This document shows, in pieces, positions 42,247 to 50,117 of a stretch of DNA of 53,172 nt. Position numbers and translations under genes: made by a program. Position 1 is the stretch's first letter. Each line of letters opens with the position of its first letter. The notes beneath the pieces are model-generated. The model did no database searches. It was given only the letters and a program-made list of their open reading frames with translations, and was not told the origin of the DNA. Source of the DNA: Hyphomicrobiales bacterium (lineage in GTDB: Bacteria; Pseudomonadota; Alphaproteobacteria; Rhizobiales; Xanthobacteraceae); contig WHTP01000025.1 in the NCBI GenBank assembly GCA_009377695.1, positions 1 to 53,172 on the forward strand, given 5' to 3'.

Positions 42247-43221
42247 CTATTGTTGCGCGATGCTCGCCCTCTGGCGCACCGCCTTCCAGCGGTCGATCTC
42301 GGAAACAATATGCGCGCGCAGCTCGTCCGGCGTCGACGACTTCACCAGCGCGCCGACCTTGGCGATCTGAGCCCGCCCGGCGTCAGTCGCCAGGAACGTG
42401 CGCATCGCCTTGTTGGTCCTCTCGACAATCGGAGCCGGCGTACCGGCCGGGAACGCCAGGCCATACCAGCTTGTGACGTCGTAGCCGGGCAGCCCGGTTT
42501 CCGCCAAGGTCGGAATGTCCGGCACGGTCGGAAACCGCTGCCGCGACGTCACGCCGATCGCGCGCATCTTGCCCGCCTGCAGCTGGCCCTGCACGGTCTG
42601 GATCAGCTCGATCACCATCTGTACTTCGCCAGCGATCAAGCCGGTGAGCACGGCCGGCGTGGACTTGTAAGGCACGTGCAGGATATCGAGCCCGGCTGTC
42701 TGTTTCATGAATTCCGACGCAAAGTGCTGCGTCGTTCCCACGCCCGGACTGCCAAAGTTGAGCTTGCCAGGGTTCGCCTTCACATGGGCGATGAGGCCCT
42801 TGACGTCCTTGGCGGGGAAGTCCGGCGCCGTCACCAGCATCAGGCCGGCGGTGCCGACCATCGACACCATCTGGAAATCATTGACCGAGTCATAGCGCAG
42901 CGACTTGTTGATCGCCGGGGCGATGACATGCGCGTTGCTCATCATCAGGGCGGTGTAGCCATCCTTCGCCGACTTCGCGACCTGCTCGGCCGCGGTCGTG
43001 CCGCCGCCGCCGGCGCGGTTCTCGACCACCACCGGCTGGCCGAGCGCCTTCGACAGCGGCTCGGCAATGATGCGCGCGGCGATGTCGGTGCCGCCCCCGG
43101 CGCCGAAACCGACAATGATGCGGATCGGCCGGGTCGGCCAATCCTGGGCGTGGGTGGAAGTTGACGTGATGAAACCGGCTGCCACAACGAGAGCAGCCGC
43201 GATGCCGAACAGTCTTGTCAT
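42247..43221 (-). CDS. Bug/TctC-family periplasmic binding protein 4
   Basis: A 324-residue receptor with a Sec signal peptide (MTRLFGIAAALVVAAGFITS, cleavage near THA-Q). Bug blocks are WPTRPIRIIVGFGAGGGTDI, VVVENRAGGGGTTAAEQVAK and KDGYTALMMSNAHV. AAGGAC lies before the ATG at 43221; the frame extends upstream but loses the normal signal peptide there. It sits between the FAH-family gene (117 bases upstream) and the FMN reductase gene. Like the other receptors here it has no TctAB partner. Confidence 0.9.
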   Translation of the reverse strand: MTRLFGIAAALVVAAGFITSTSTHAQDWPTRPIRIIVGFGAGGGTDIAARIIAEPLSKALGQPVVVENRAGGGGTTAAEQVAKSAKDGYTALMMSNAHVIAPAINKSLRYDSVNDFQMVSMVGTAGLMLVTAPDFPAKDVKGLIAHVKANPGKLNFGSPGVGTTQHFASEFMKQTAGLDILHVPYKSTPAVLTGLIAGEVQMVIELIQTVQGQLQAGKMRAIGVTSRQRFPTVPDIPTLAETGLPGYDVTSWYGLAFPAGTPAPIVERTNKAMRTFLATDAGRAQIAKVGALVKSSTPDELRAHIVSEIDRWKAVRQRASIAQQ

Positions 43222-43338
43222 ACGACGTCCTTCCGTCCGAACGATCCCGCGCGGTTCGCCCACGGCTTGTTGCTGTTTGAGAGCATGGCTCGCCGGGCAT
43301 CGGGAATGCCACCCAATGCCCGGCGATAGCGCAAGGCC

Positions 43339-44211
43339 TTATTTTTCGTCGACGATCGGATTGACCAGCACGCCGACGCCTTCGATGTCGACCTCGCAGG
43401 TGTCGCCGCCGCGCATGAAAACCGGAGGCTTGCGCGCGAAGCCGACGCCGGAGGGCGTGCCGGTGATGATGATGTCGCCCGGCTCGAGCGTCATGCCCTG
43501 ACTGATATAGACCAGCATCTCGGCCACCGGGAACATCATGTTGTCGGTGTTGTCCGACTGCATGGTGTTGCCATTGAGGCGAGTTTGGATCTTGAGGCCC
43601 TTGCCGCCGGGCGGCACTTCATCCGCCGTCACCATCCACGGACCGAAGCCGCCGGTCTTGTCGAAGTTCTTGCCCATGTCCCACTGCGTGGTCTTGCGCT
43701 GGAATTCGCGCACCGAGCCTTCGTTGAAGACCGAATAGCCGGCGATGCAGGAATAGGCATTGTCCATGGTGAGATGGCGGGCCTTCTTTCCGATCACGAC
43801 CACCATCTCGGCTTCGTAGTCGAGCGAGTCCGACACCTTCGGCCGCACGATCGGCTGCTGATGCGGCACCAGCGACGTTTGGCAGCGCATGAAGATGGTC
43901 GGGAATTTCGGCACGTTGTCCCGACTAAAACCTTCCTTGACGTGCTCGAGATAGTTCAGCCCCAAGCAGATATTCTTCGGCGGCCGCGCCACCGGCAGCC
44001 CGAACTTCAAGCCATTCAGGGGCTTGCGGGCGCTGGCGGGCGCGCCCTTGGCGAGATCGCCAAGCGCTTTGAGGTCGCCATTGCTCTGGGCCAGCACGTC
44101 CGCAAGGTTCGACGGCACCTTTGCGTCGACCGCCTGCAGGTCGATCACGTTGTCGCCTTCGACCACGCCCAGACGCAATCCCTCGTTCGATTCAAATCCT
44201 ACAATCTTCAT
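43339..44211 (-). CDS. Fumarylacetoacetate-hydrolase-family enzyme (candidate fumarylpyruvate hydrolase)
   Basis: A 290-residue enzyme of the FAH fold. It has LDYEAEMVVVIGK (Glu133 and Glu135 as metal ligands), GLNYLEHV, and ITGTPSGVG near the C-terminus, the family signature. In gentisate degradation such enzymes split fumarylpyruvate or maleylpyruvate into pyruvate and fumarate or malate; this fits the dioxygenase at 36263. Other acylpyruvate or oxaloacetate-like substrates are possible. A GGAG-type site lies before the ATG. It starts the minus-strand unit that ends with the SDR gene. Confidence 0.87.
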   Translation of the reverse strand: MKIVGFESNEGLRLGVVEGDNVIDLQAVDAKVPSNLADVLAQSNGDLKALGDLAKGAPASARKPLNGLKFGLPVARPPKNICLGLNYLEHVKEGFSRDNVPKFPTIFMRCQTSLVPHQQPIVRPKVSDSLDYEAEMVVVIGKKARHLTMDNAYSCIAGYSVFNEGSVREFQRKTTQWDMGKNFDKTGGFGPWMVTADEVPPGGKGLKIQTRLNGNTMQSDNTDNMMFPVAEMLVYISQGMTLEPGDIIITGTPSGVGFARKPPVFMRGGDTCEVDIEGVGVLVNPIVDEK

Positions 44212-44398
44212 GGCTCTTGGAGCTCCTCGTCTGCTGAGGGGCGGGACTATACAGAAGCGCCGGAAAGCACGTCTATACGGCTACGGGCCTAAAGAGGCGC
44301 TTTTGCGGGCGGTGCCGGTCAGAGCCCTTTACAGAAAGCGGGTCGCGGCCGCCCGTACCATGCGGCACGTTGCCCCCGCTCGATCTGGAGGCAGACGC

Positions 44399-45144
44399 AT
44401 GAATACGGCCTTGAAACGAAAGCAGGACATGATCCGCAACCCATCGCAACGCGGATCGCGTCGATCGACTGGGCAGCCATCGGCGCCGACCTCGATCTGA
44501 ACGGCTGGGCGCTGCTTGAGCACTTGCTCACCGGCGACGAGTGCCAGGCGCTGGCCGACCTCTACCATGACGAGCGCGGCTTTCGCAGCACGATCGTGAT
44601 GTCGCGGCATGGCTTTGGTCGGGGCGAATACAAGTACTTCGCCTACCCACTCCCGGACCTCGTCGCCGCGCTGCGCCCGGCGCTCTACGCGCCGCTGGTA
44701 CCGATCGCCAACCGCTGGAACGAGGCGATGGGGATCGCCGTACGCTACCCGGAGACGCACGCCGAGTTCGTCAGACGTTGTCACGCAGCCGGCCAGAAGC
44801 GGCCGACACCACTGCTCCTTCGCTATGGCGCGGGCGACTACAACTGCCTGCACCAGGACCTCTATGGCGAGCACGTGTTTCCGCTGCAGGTGGTGATCCT
44901 GCTGTCGGAGCCGGGCAAGGATTTCACCGGCGGCGAATTCGTGCTGACCGAACAGCGCCCGCGGATGCAGTCGCGCGCCGAAGTCGTGCCGCTCAGGCGC
45001 GGCAATGCCGCCGTGTTCGCCGTCCATCATCGGCCGGTGCAGGGCACGCGCGGTTTCTACCGCGTCACCATGCGGCACGGCGTCAGCCGGCTGCGCTCCG
45101 GCCACCGCCAGACCGCCGGCATTATTTTCCATGATGCGAAGTAG
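44399..45144 (+). pseudogene. 2OG-Fe(II) oxygenase-like gene with a 5' frameshift
   Basis: The main frame (from about 44440 to 45144) encodes IATRIASIDWAAIGADLDLN, GWALLEHLLTGDECQALADL and an oxygenase core with HQDLYGEHVFPLQ (His-x-Asp), GGEFVLTEQRPR and a later His in RVTMRHGV. Such proteins use 2-oxoglutarate and iron. In that frame no ATG, GTG or TTG occurs before the TTG at 44524, which would cut off conserved sequence. A good start (ATG at 44399 with GGAGG ten bases upstream, MNTALKRKQDMI) is in a different frame and meets the main frame near 44425-44445. A one-base loss (or two-base gain) would join them. Sequencing error or a true mutation is possible. Confidence 0.7.
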
Positions 45145-45177
45145 GTCAGTAGAAGGAGTGAGACTGCGCGCGCTCTA

Positions 45178-45321
45178 ATATCCGTCACCCTGAGGTGCTC
45201 GGCCGAAGGCCGAGCCTCGAAGGGCGACGGCCAAGATATTGCAACATCCTGGCCGTGCATCCTTCGAGGCTCGCCATCACGCGTAAACGCGCGCATGGCT
45301 CGCGCCTCAGGATGACGGATC
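45178..45321. repeat. Large inverted intergenic repeat (ATCCGTCACCCTGAGG family)
   Basis: ATCCGTCACCCTGAGG near the left end pairs with CCTCAGGATGACGGAT near the right end. Inside are GCTCGGCCGAAGGCCGAGC and GGCTCGCC/GGCTCGCGCC-type hairpins. It separates the converging oxygenase and egtD genes and may stop both transcripts. The family is a common dispersed repeat in Bradyrhizobium-like genomes. Confidence 0.8.
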
Positions 45322-45352
45322 AAGGATGCCTGAAACGATAGCTTGATATGCG

Positions 45353-46324
45353 CTACCCCTGCCGCGAGAGCGCCTGCACCATGAAATTACGCTGCGGATC
45401 GGTCCACGACGCCACCGGCGTCCAGCCCGAGCCGCGCGCCATCGCGCCGAAGGATTCCGGCGTGTACTTATAGCTGCTTTCGGTATGGATGGTCTCGCCG
45501 GCGCGGAATTCGAACGAGCGGCCGGTGATCTTCACCTTCTGACGCGTGCGGCTGGCAAGATGCATTTCGATGCGCCGGCGCTCGGCGTTGTAGAACGCCT
45601 GATGACAGAACGCGCCGAGGTCAAAATTTGCACCGAGCTCGCGATTGATGCGGGTCAAGAGATTGAGATTGAAGCGCGCCGTCACACCGGCGGCATCATT
45701 GTACGCCGCGTTGAGGACATGCACGTCCTTGACGAGATCGAAACCGATGATGAGCGTCGACTGGGCGCCGAGCATCGAGGCTGCGTGGCTGAGGAACGCA
45801 GCCGCCGCATGCGGCTCGAAATTGCCGATCGTCGAGCCTGGGAAGAAGCCAACGCGCGGGCGCAAAGCAATGTCGTCCGGCAATTGGAACGGTTTGGTGA
45901 AGTCGGCCTCGACCGGAAGCACGCTCAGGCGTGGATAATCGCGCCGAAGCTCGGCGGCTTCCTGCTGCAGCATCTCGGACGAGATGTCGACCGGAACATA
46001 GGCGGTGATCGCCGGCGCGGCGTCGAGCAGGATGCGCGCCTTGCGCGTCGAGCCGCTGCCGAATTCGATCAGCGCTGCATCGGGAGGAACGAGCTGCGCC
46101 ATCTCCGCAGCGTTGTTTTCGAGAATCGAAAGCTCACAGCGGGTTGGATAATATTCGGGGAGCTGCGTGATCTCTTCGAACAGTTGCGCGCCGAGCTCGT
46201 CGTAGAAGTATTTCGGCGAGAGCCGCTTCGGCCGTGCCGACAAGCCGGCGACGACGTCGTGCGCAAAGTCCGATTCTACCTTGTCAGGCACGTGCCGAAG
46301 GGCGGTCTGAGCCACTGCAGCCAT
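45353..46324 (-). CDS. egtD: L-histidine N-alpha-methyltransferase EgtD
   Basis: A 323-residue cytoplasmic enzyme that trimethylates histidine to hercynine with SAM, the first step of ergothioneine synthesis. Family blocks are LSPKYFYDELGAQLFEEITQ, LPEYYPTRCELSILENNA, IEFGSGSTRKARILLD (SAM site), GFFPGSTIGNFEP and IHTESSYKYTPESF. Length is normal. AAGGAGAT lies nine bases before the ATG. It follows egtB by 85 bases on the same strand, so both are likely in one operon. Confidence 0.95.
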   Translation of the reverse strand: MAAVAQTALRHVPDKVESDFAHDVVAGLSARPKRLSPKYFYDELGAQLFEEITQLPEYYPTRCELSILENNAAEMAQLVPPDAALIEFGSGSTRKARILLDAAPAITAYVPVDISSEMLQQEAAELRRDYPRLSVLPVEADFTKPFQLPDDIALRPRVGFFPGSTIGNFEPHAAAAFLSHAASMLGAQSTLIIGFDLVKDVHVLNAAYNDAAGVTARFNLNLLTRINRELGANFDLGAFCHQAFYNAERRRIEMHLASRTRQKVKITGRSFEFRAGETIHTESSYKYTPESFGAMARGSGWTPVASWTDPQRNFMVQALSRQG

Positions 46325-46409
46325 GATTATCTCCTTCGCTTCATACCGTTTGCGGATGATCTTGCTTTAAGGATGATGATCTTGCTCAAGGATCATGCGC
46401 CCACGCCGC

Positions 46410-47684
46410 TCAGGCGCTGTAGTCGACGAGCCGCAATCCGCTGAACTGCCAACGTGCCGGCGGGTAGAAGAAATTGCGATAGCTCGCGCGGGAGTGGCCC
46501 GCGGGCGTCGCATGCGACGAGCCGCGCAGCACCATCTGGTTGACCATGAACTTGCCGTTGTACTCGCCGAGCGCACCGGAAGCAGCGCGATATCCGGGAT
46601 AGGGCGAATAGGCGCTGCGCGTCCATTGCCATACGATGCCGAAAGCATCGTCGATCAGGCCGGCTTGCGCCGCGACCTCCCATTCCTGTTCAGTCGGCAG
46701 TTCCTTGCCCATCCAGCGCGCGAAGGCGTCGGCTTCGTAGTAGCTCACGTGGCAGACCGCCGCGCCGGGATCGACTGGCCGCAGGCCGGCGAGCGTCAGG
46801 GCGTGCGACGCGCCATCGACCTTGCGCCAGTAGCCCGGCGCTTCCCAGCCTTCCGCCTGCACTGCCGCCCACCCGTCGGAGAGCCACAGCGAGGGTGTCG
46901 CGTAGCCGCCGTCGGCGATGAAATCGAGCCATTGGGCATTAGTGACGAGCGAGCGCGCGATGCGGACCGGCCGCAGATAGGTCTGATGCGCGGGACCTTC
47001 GTTGTCGAACGAGTAGCCCTCGCCCATGAAGCCAATGGCGTGGAGGCCTTCCGGGATCGCCGCGAAGCCCGTTGCCGATCTCTTCGGCGCCGGCGGACTA
47101 CGCTTGGCGTCGTAAGTCGGCACGATCGGATTAAGCGAGAACGCATGCAAGATGTCGGTAAGCAGCAGCTCCTGATGCTGCTGCTCGTGATTGAGTCCGA
47201 TCTCGAGAATGCGGAACACTTCGGAAATTGCCGACCCGTCGGCTTCGTGAAGCAGGCGCACGACCGCCTCATCGACATGGGCGCGATAGGCTGCGACCTC
47301 GCTGTTCGACGGCCTTGTCACCAGTCCGCGTTGCGGACGCGCATGCCGTGGACCGGCAGCCACATAGTAAGAGTTGAAGAGGTAGGCGAACTGCCGGTCA
47401 AAGACACGGTAGCCGGGCAGATGCGGCAACAAGAGGAATTGCTCGAAGAACCACGTGGTGTGCGCGCGATGCCATTTGGTCGGGCTGGCGTCGGGCATCG
47501 ATTGGACGACCTGATCCTCCTCGGTGAGCGGCGCGGCGCGGCGTTCGGTTTCGCCGCGTACCTCGTGGAACGCCTCCATCCAGGCGCTTCGCGCATCGCT
47601 TCCACGCGCACTCGCCGTACCCGGCATCGGGGTGACGTTGCTTTGGCCGCGAAAGCTACGGATGGCCGATGAAGCCATGCCCAA
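46410..47684 (-). CDS. egtB: Hercynine sulfoxide/thiol ligase EgtB
   Basis: A 424-residue iron enzyme joining hercynine to a thiol (cysteine or gamma-glutamylcysteine) with O2. The N-terminal DinB-like domain contains WHRAHTTWFFEQF and the iron motif HEQQHQE (His166, His170, Glu172). The C-terminal formylglycine-generating-enzyme-like domain includes VSYYEADAFARWMGKELPTE, EWEVAA and NGKFMVNQMVLRGSSHAT. AGAGGGGA lies eight bases before the start. egtA, egtC and egtE genes are not nearby, so the desulfurising step must come from elsewhere or another route. Two small hairpins lie upstream. Confidence 0.94.
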   Translation of the reverse strand: MGMASSAIRSFRGQSNVTPMPGTASARGSDARSAWMEAFHEVRGETERRAAPLTEEDQVVQSMPDASPTKWHRAHTTWFFEQFLLLPHLPGYRVFDRQFAYLFNSYYVAAGPRHARPQRGLVTRPSNSEVAAYRAHVDEAVVRLLHEADGSAISEVFRILEIGLNHEQQHQELLLTDILHAFSLNPIVPTYDAKRSPPAPKRSATGFAAIPEGLHAIGFMGEGYSFDNEGPAHQTYLRPVRIARSLVTNAQWLDFIADGGYATPSLWLSDGWAAVQAEGWEAPGYWRKVDGASHALTLAGLRPVDPGAAVCHVSYYEADAFARWMGKELPTEQEWEVAAQAGLIDDAFGIVWQWTRSAYSPYPGYRAASGALGEYNGKFMVNQMVLRGSSHATPAGHSRASYRNFFYPPARWQFSGLRLVDYSA

Positions 47685-47724
47685 TCCCCTCTGGCGGTTG
47701 GTGACGACTGCCCCGTTTGAGACA

Positions 47725-47782
47725 AAAACGGCCCTGGTGGGCCGATGGTTATGTGGAAAACGGCCCTGCTGGGCCGATGGTT
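47725..47782. repeat. Two tandem 26-bp hairpin copies upstream of egtB
   Basis: A 26-base unit (AAAACGGCCCTGGTGGGCCG then ATGGTT) occurs at 47725-47750 and again at 47757-47782 with one base changed. Each contains a GGCCC/GGGCC stem. A third partial copy follows (CCGATGGTTCC, 47787-47797). They lie 40-100 bases before the egtB start, in the leader or promoter. Confidence 0.7.
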
Positions 47783-47940
47783 CCAGCCGATGGTTCCAAT
47801 AAACACCATATGGCGCGCGAGGCTGTTGCGGCCAAGCGTCGCCATTGCGGGGCTGCTATGTCGTCGTTGGAAAGACCATAGAAATCAACGCGCTACCGCG
47901 CTGTTCAGGTATCATTAAGTTCGGTCACGCGGATTTGTAG

Positions 47941-48480
47941 CTATTGCACCGCATTCACGCCCGCGGTGGCGGCCACTCCATTCTGCTGGCCGGTGCCGCC
48001 GCTCACCCCAATCGCACCGATGATCTTACCATCCACGATGATCGGAAGGCCGCCTTCGGATGCGGTCGGCCGCGCTTCGTCGGGAAAGGTCATGAAGGCG
48101 ACGTTGCCGGCCGCGAACTGGTCGACGAACAGCTTGCTCGAGCGGCGAAACAGGGCCGAGGTGCGGGCCTTGGCGGTGGCCAGCAGGAACGACGCGTTCT
48201 GTGCGCCATCAATCTTCTCGAAGTAGATAACGCTGCCCTCCGGGCCGACGATAGCGACCGCCATCCGCCAGTTGTTCTTGCTTGCTTCTGCAAGCGCTGC
48301 CGCGGCGGCCGCCTTGGCCTGCTCGGTACTGATCGGCAGACCATATTCAGGCGCCGGAGGAGACGGGGTCGCTGCAGGCCCGGCCGGCGGCTGGGCCGGA
48401 GTTGCTGGCTCACCTTGGGCCGCCCCGGCCACACAGAGCGCCGCACCAATCATCAACGCCATCACCACGCGCATTGGCAT
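47941..48480 (-). CDS. Secreted GlcG/HbpS-like (DUF336) protein
   Basis: A 179-residue exported protein. A signal peptide covers about residues 1-23 (MRVVMALMIGAALCVAGAAQ), then a proline/alanine-rich linker (PATPAQPPAGPAATPSPPAP) and a GlcG/HbpS domain (about 55-179). Blocks are STEQAKAAAAAALAEASKNN, MAVAIVGPEGSVIYFEKIDG, TASEGGLPIIVDGKIIGAIG and VSGGTGQQ. GlcG-like proteins are small alpha/beta sensors or haem-binding proteins; the role is unknown here. GGGGAGG precedes the ATG at 48480. It is divergent from the lytic transglycosylase gene, with a composite repeat between them. Confidence 0.87.
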   Translation of the reverse strand: MPMRVVMALMIGAALCVAGAAQGEPATPAQPPAGPAATPSPPAPEYGLPISTEQAKAAAAAALAEASKNNWRMAVAIVGPEGSVIYFEKIDGAQNASFLLATAKARTSALFRRSSKLFVDQFAAGNVAFMTFPDEARPTASEGGLPIIVDGKIIGAIGVSGGTGQQNGVAATAGVNAVQ

Positions 48481-48638
48481 CCTTGCCTCCCCGATAGAAC
48501 CCCATGCCGCGCCGCTGCCGCCGTCACGATGGTCCGAATGTGCCATGCCGGAAGGAATCCGCGAGCATCCAACCGCGGTCCGGCGAAAACTGGCGCAAGA
48601 TAGGCGAGTTGCCACATGGCCAGCAAGGACGCTGAACG

Positions 48639-48805
48639 CTAGTGTGGCGGTTCAGAAGTTCGCATCATTCTCGCGGCGAGTCCGAATTGCGGACTTCTGA
48701 ACCAAAGCCACACTAGATTCAATAAGTTGCTGGTGTCCTTCGATTCCGAAGTTCGTATAAGGACTCGCTGCGAAATCGTACGAACTTCGGAATCGGGACA
48801 CCAGC
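48639..48805 (+). repeat. Composite palindromic repeat, copy 3 (modules A and B)
   Basis: Module A (48639-48716): CTAGTGTGGCGGTTCAGAAG pairs with the CTTCTGAACC...CCACACTAG side. Spacer ATTCAATAAG. Module B (48727-48805): GATTCCGAAGTTCGTA pairs with TACGAACTTCGGAATC. Order, spacer and orientation equal copy 2 at 17615; most bases are identical. It ends about 63 bases before the lytic transglycosylase start. Confidence 0.88.
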
Positions 48806-48868
48806 TTGCGGCGGCGCCCGATCCGGGGGAAATAATGGCCCACATTTCCCCAACAAACGGACGGCGAT

Positions 48869-50092
48869 ATGCGAGCGACTCGTCTAGGTTTGGCCTTCCC
48901 CCTGCTGGCGCTGATCACGGTAGGGATGCCGACCGCGGCCTTTGGCCAGCCCAATTGCCGCAACACCGGCAGCTTCGAGCAATGGCTGGCCGAGTTCAAA
49001 CGCGAGGCCGCGGCAAGCAAGATCTCCGCCTCCGCCATCGCGGCAGCCTCGCCGTTCCTGACTTTCGACCAGCGCATCATCAATATCGACCGCGGACAGC
49101 GCTTCTTCGCGCAGAACTTCCTCGACTTCTCAAAGAAGCTGATCCCGGCCTACCGCCTCCAGCGCGGCGGCCAGATGATTAAGAGGCATCAGGACGTTTT
49201 CCGGCGCATCGAAAAGGATTTCGGCGTGCCGGCACCCGTCATCGTCGCCTTTTGGGGGCTGGAGAGTGATTTCGGCGCCAGCGCCGGCAAGGAGCAGGTG
49301 CTGCGTGCGCTCGCAACGCTTGCCTATGACTGCCGCCGGCCCGAGTTGTTCCGCCCGCGCCTATTCGACGCCCTGCGTATGATCGAGCGCGGCGACCTGC
49401 GCCCGGAAGAGATGATCGGCTCCTGGGCGGGCGAAATTGGCCAGACCCAGATGATGACGTCCGAATATTTCCGCAGCGCCGTCGATTATGACGGCGACGG
49501 CCGGCGCAACCTGATCCGCAGCACGCCGGACGTGCTTGCGTCGACGGCGAACTACCTGATGCATCTTGGCTGGAAGCGCGGTCAGCCCTGGATCCAGGAG
49601 GTGCGCGTTCCGCCGAACCTGCCATGGGATCAGTCCGACCTTGCGATCCAGCATCCGCGATCGCAATGGGCGAAATGGGGCGTAACGCGCTCCGACGGCA
49701 AGCCGCTCGAGACCGACTCGTTGCCGGCATCGCTGGTGCTGCCAATGGGCCGGCACGGGCCGGCGTTCCTCGCGTTCGACAACTTCAAGGTCTACACGGA
49801 ATGGAATAATTCGCTGGCCTATTCACTGACCGCCGCCTACTACGCCACGCGGCTCGCGGGCGCGCCGGCGTACAATTCCCGCCTTGGCGACAAGATCCCG
49901 GGCTTGAGCACCGACGAGGTGCGCGAGCTGCAGACGATCCTCACGAAGCGTGGATTTGATGTCGGCCGGATCGATGGCATATTGGGGCTCAAAAGCCGCC
50001 ACGCGGTCCGCGCAATGCAGATCAAGCTCAAGCTGCCGGCCGATTCCTGGCCGACCGCAGAATTGCTGAGAAGTTTGCGCGCCGCGCGTTAG
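48869..50092 (+). CDS. Lytic murein transglycosylase (MltB-like)
   Basis: A 407-residue exported peptidoglycan enzyme. A signal peptide (about 1-26, MRATRLGLAFPLLALITVGM) leads to an SLT_2/MltB-type domain with the catalytic Glu in AFWGLESDFGAS (near residue 131), GEIGQTQMMTSEYFRSAVDY (active-site loop) and a C-terminal peptidoglycan-binding domain (about 345-400, LSTDEVRELQTILTKRGFDV). It cleaves between MurNAc and GlcNAc to form 1,6-anhydro ends. No lipobox is present, so it is periplasmic rather than lipid-anchored. It is followed by the Bug receptor gene after 25 bases. Confidence 0.92.
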   Translation: MRATRLGLAFPLLALITVGMPTAAFGQPNCRNTGSFEQWLAEFKREAAASKISASAIAAASPFLTFDQRIINIDRGQRFFAQNFLDFSKKLIPAYRLQRGGQMIKRHQDVFRRIEKDFGVPAPVIVAFWGLESDFGASAGKEQVLRALATLAYDCRRPELFRPRLFDALRMIERGDLRPEEMIGSWAGEIGQTQMMTSEYFRSAVDYDGDGRRNLIRSTPDVLASTANYLMHLGWKRGQPWIQEVRVPPNLPWDQSDLAIQHPRSQWAKWGVTRSDGKPLETDSLPASLVLPMGRHGPAFLAFDNFKVYTEWNNSLAYSLTAAYYATRLAGAPAYNSRLGDKIPGLSTDEVRELQTILTKRGFDVGRIDGILGLKSRHAVRAMQIKLKLPADSWPTAELLRSLRAAR

Positions 50093-50117
50093 AATAAAGG
50101 TAGCTGGAGGAAATGCC

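Noticed and set aside
45485-47672. Long plus-strand frames opposite egtD and egtB
   Set aside because: Both are antisense to enzymes with all key residues; no independent evidence for coding.
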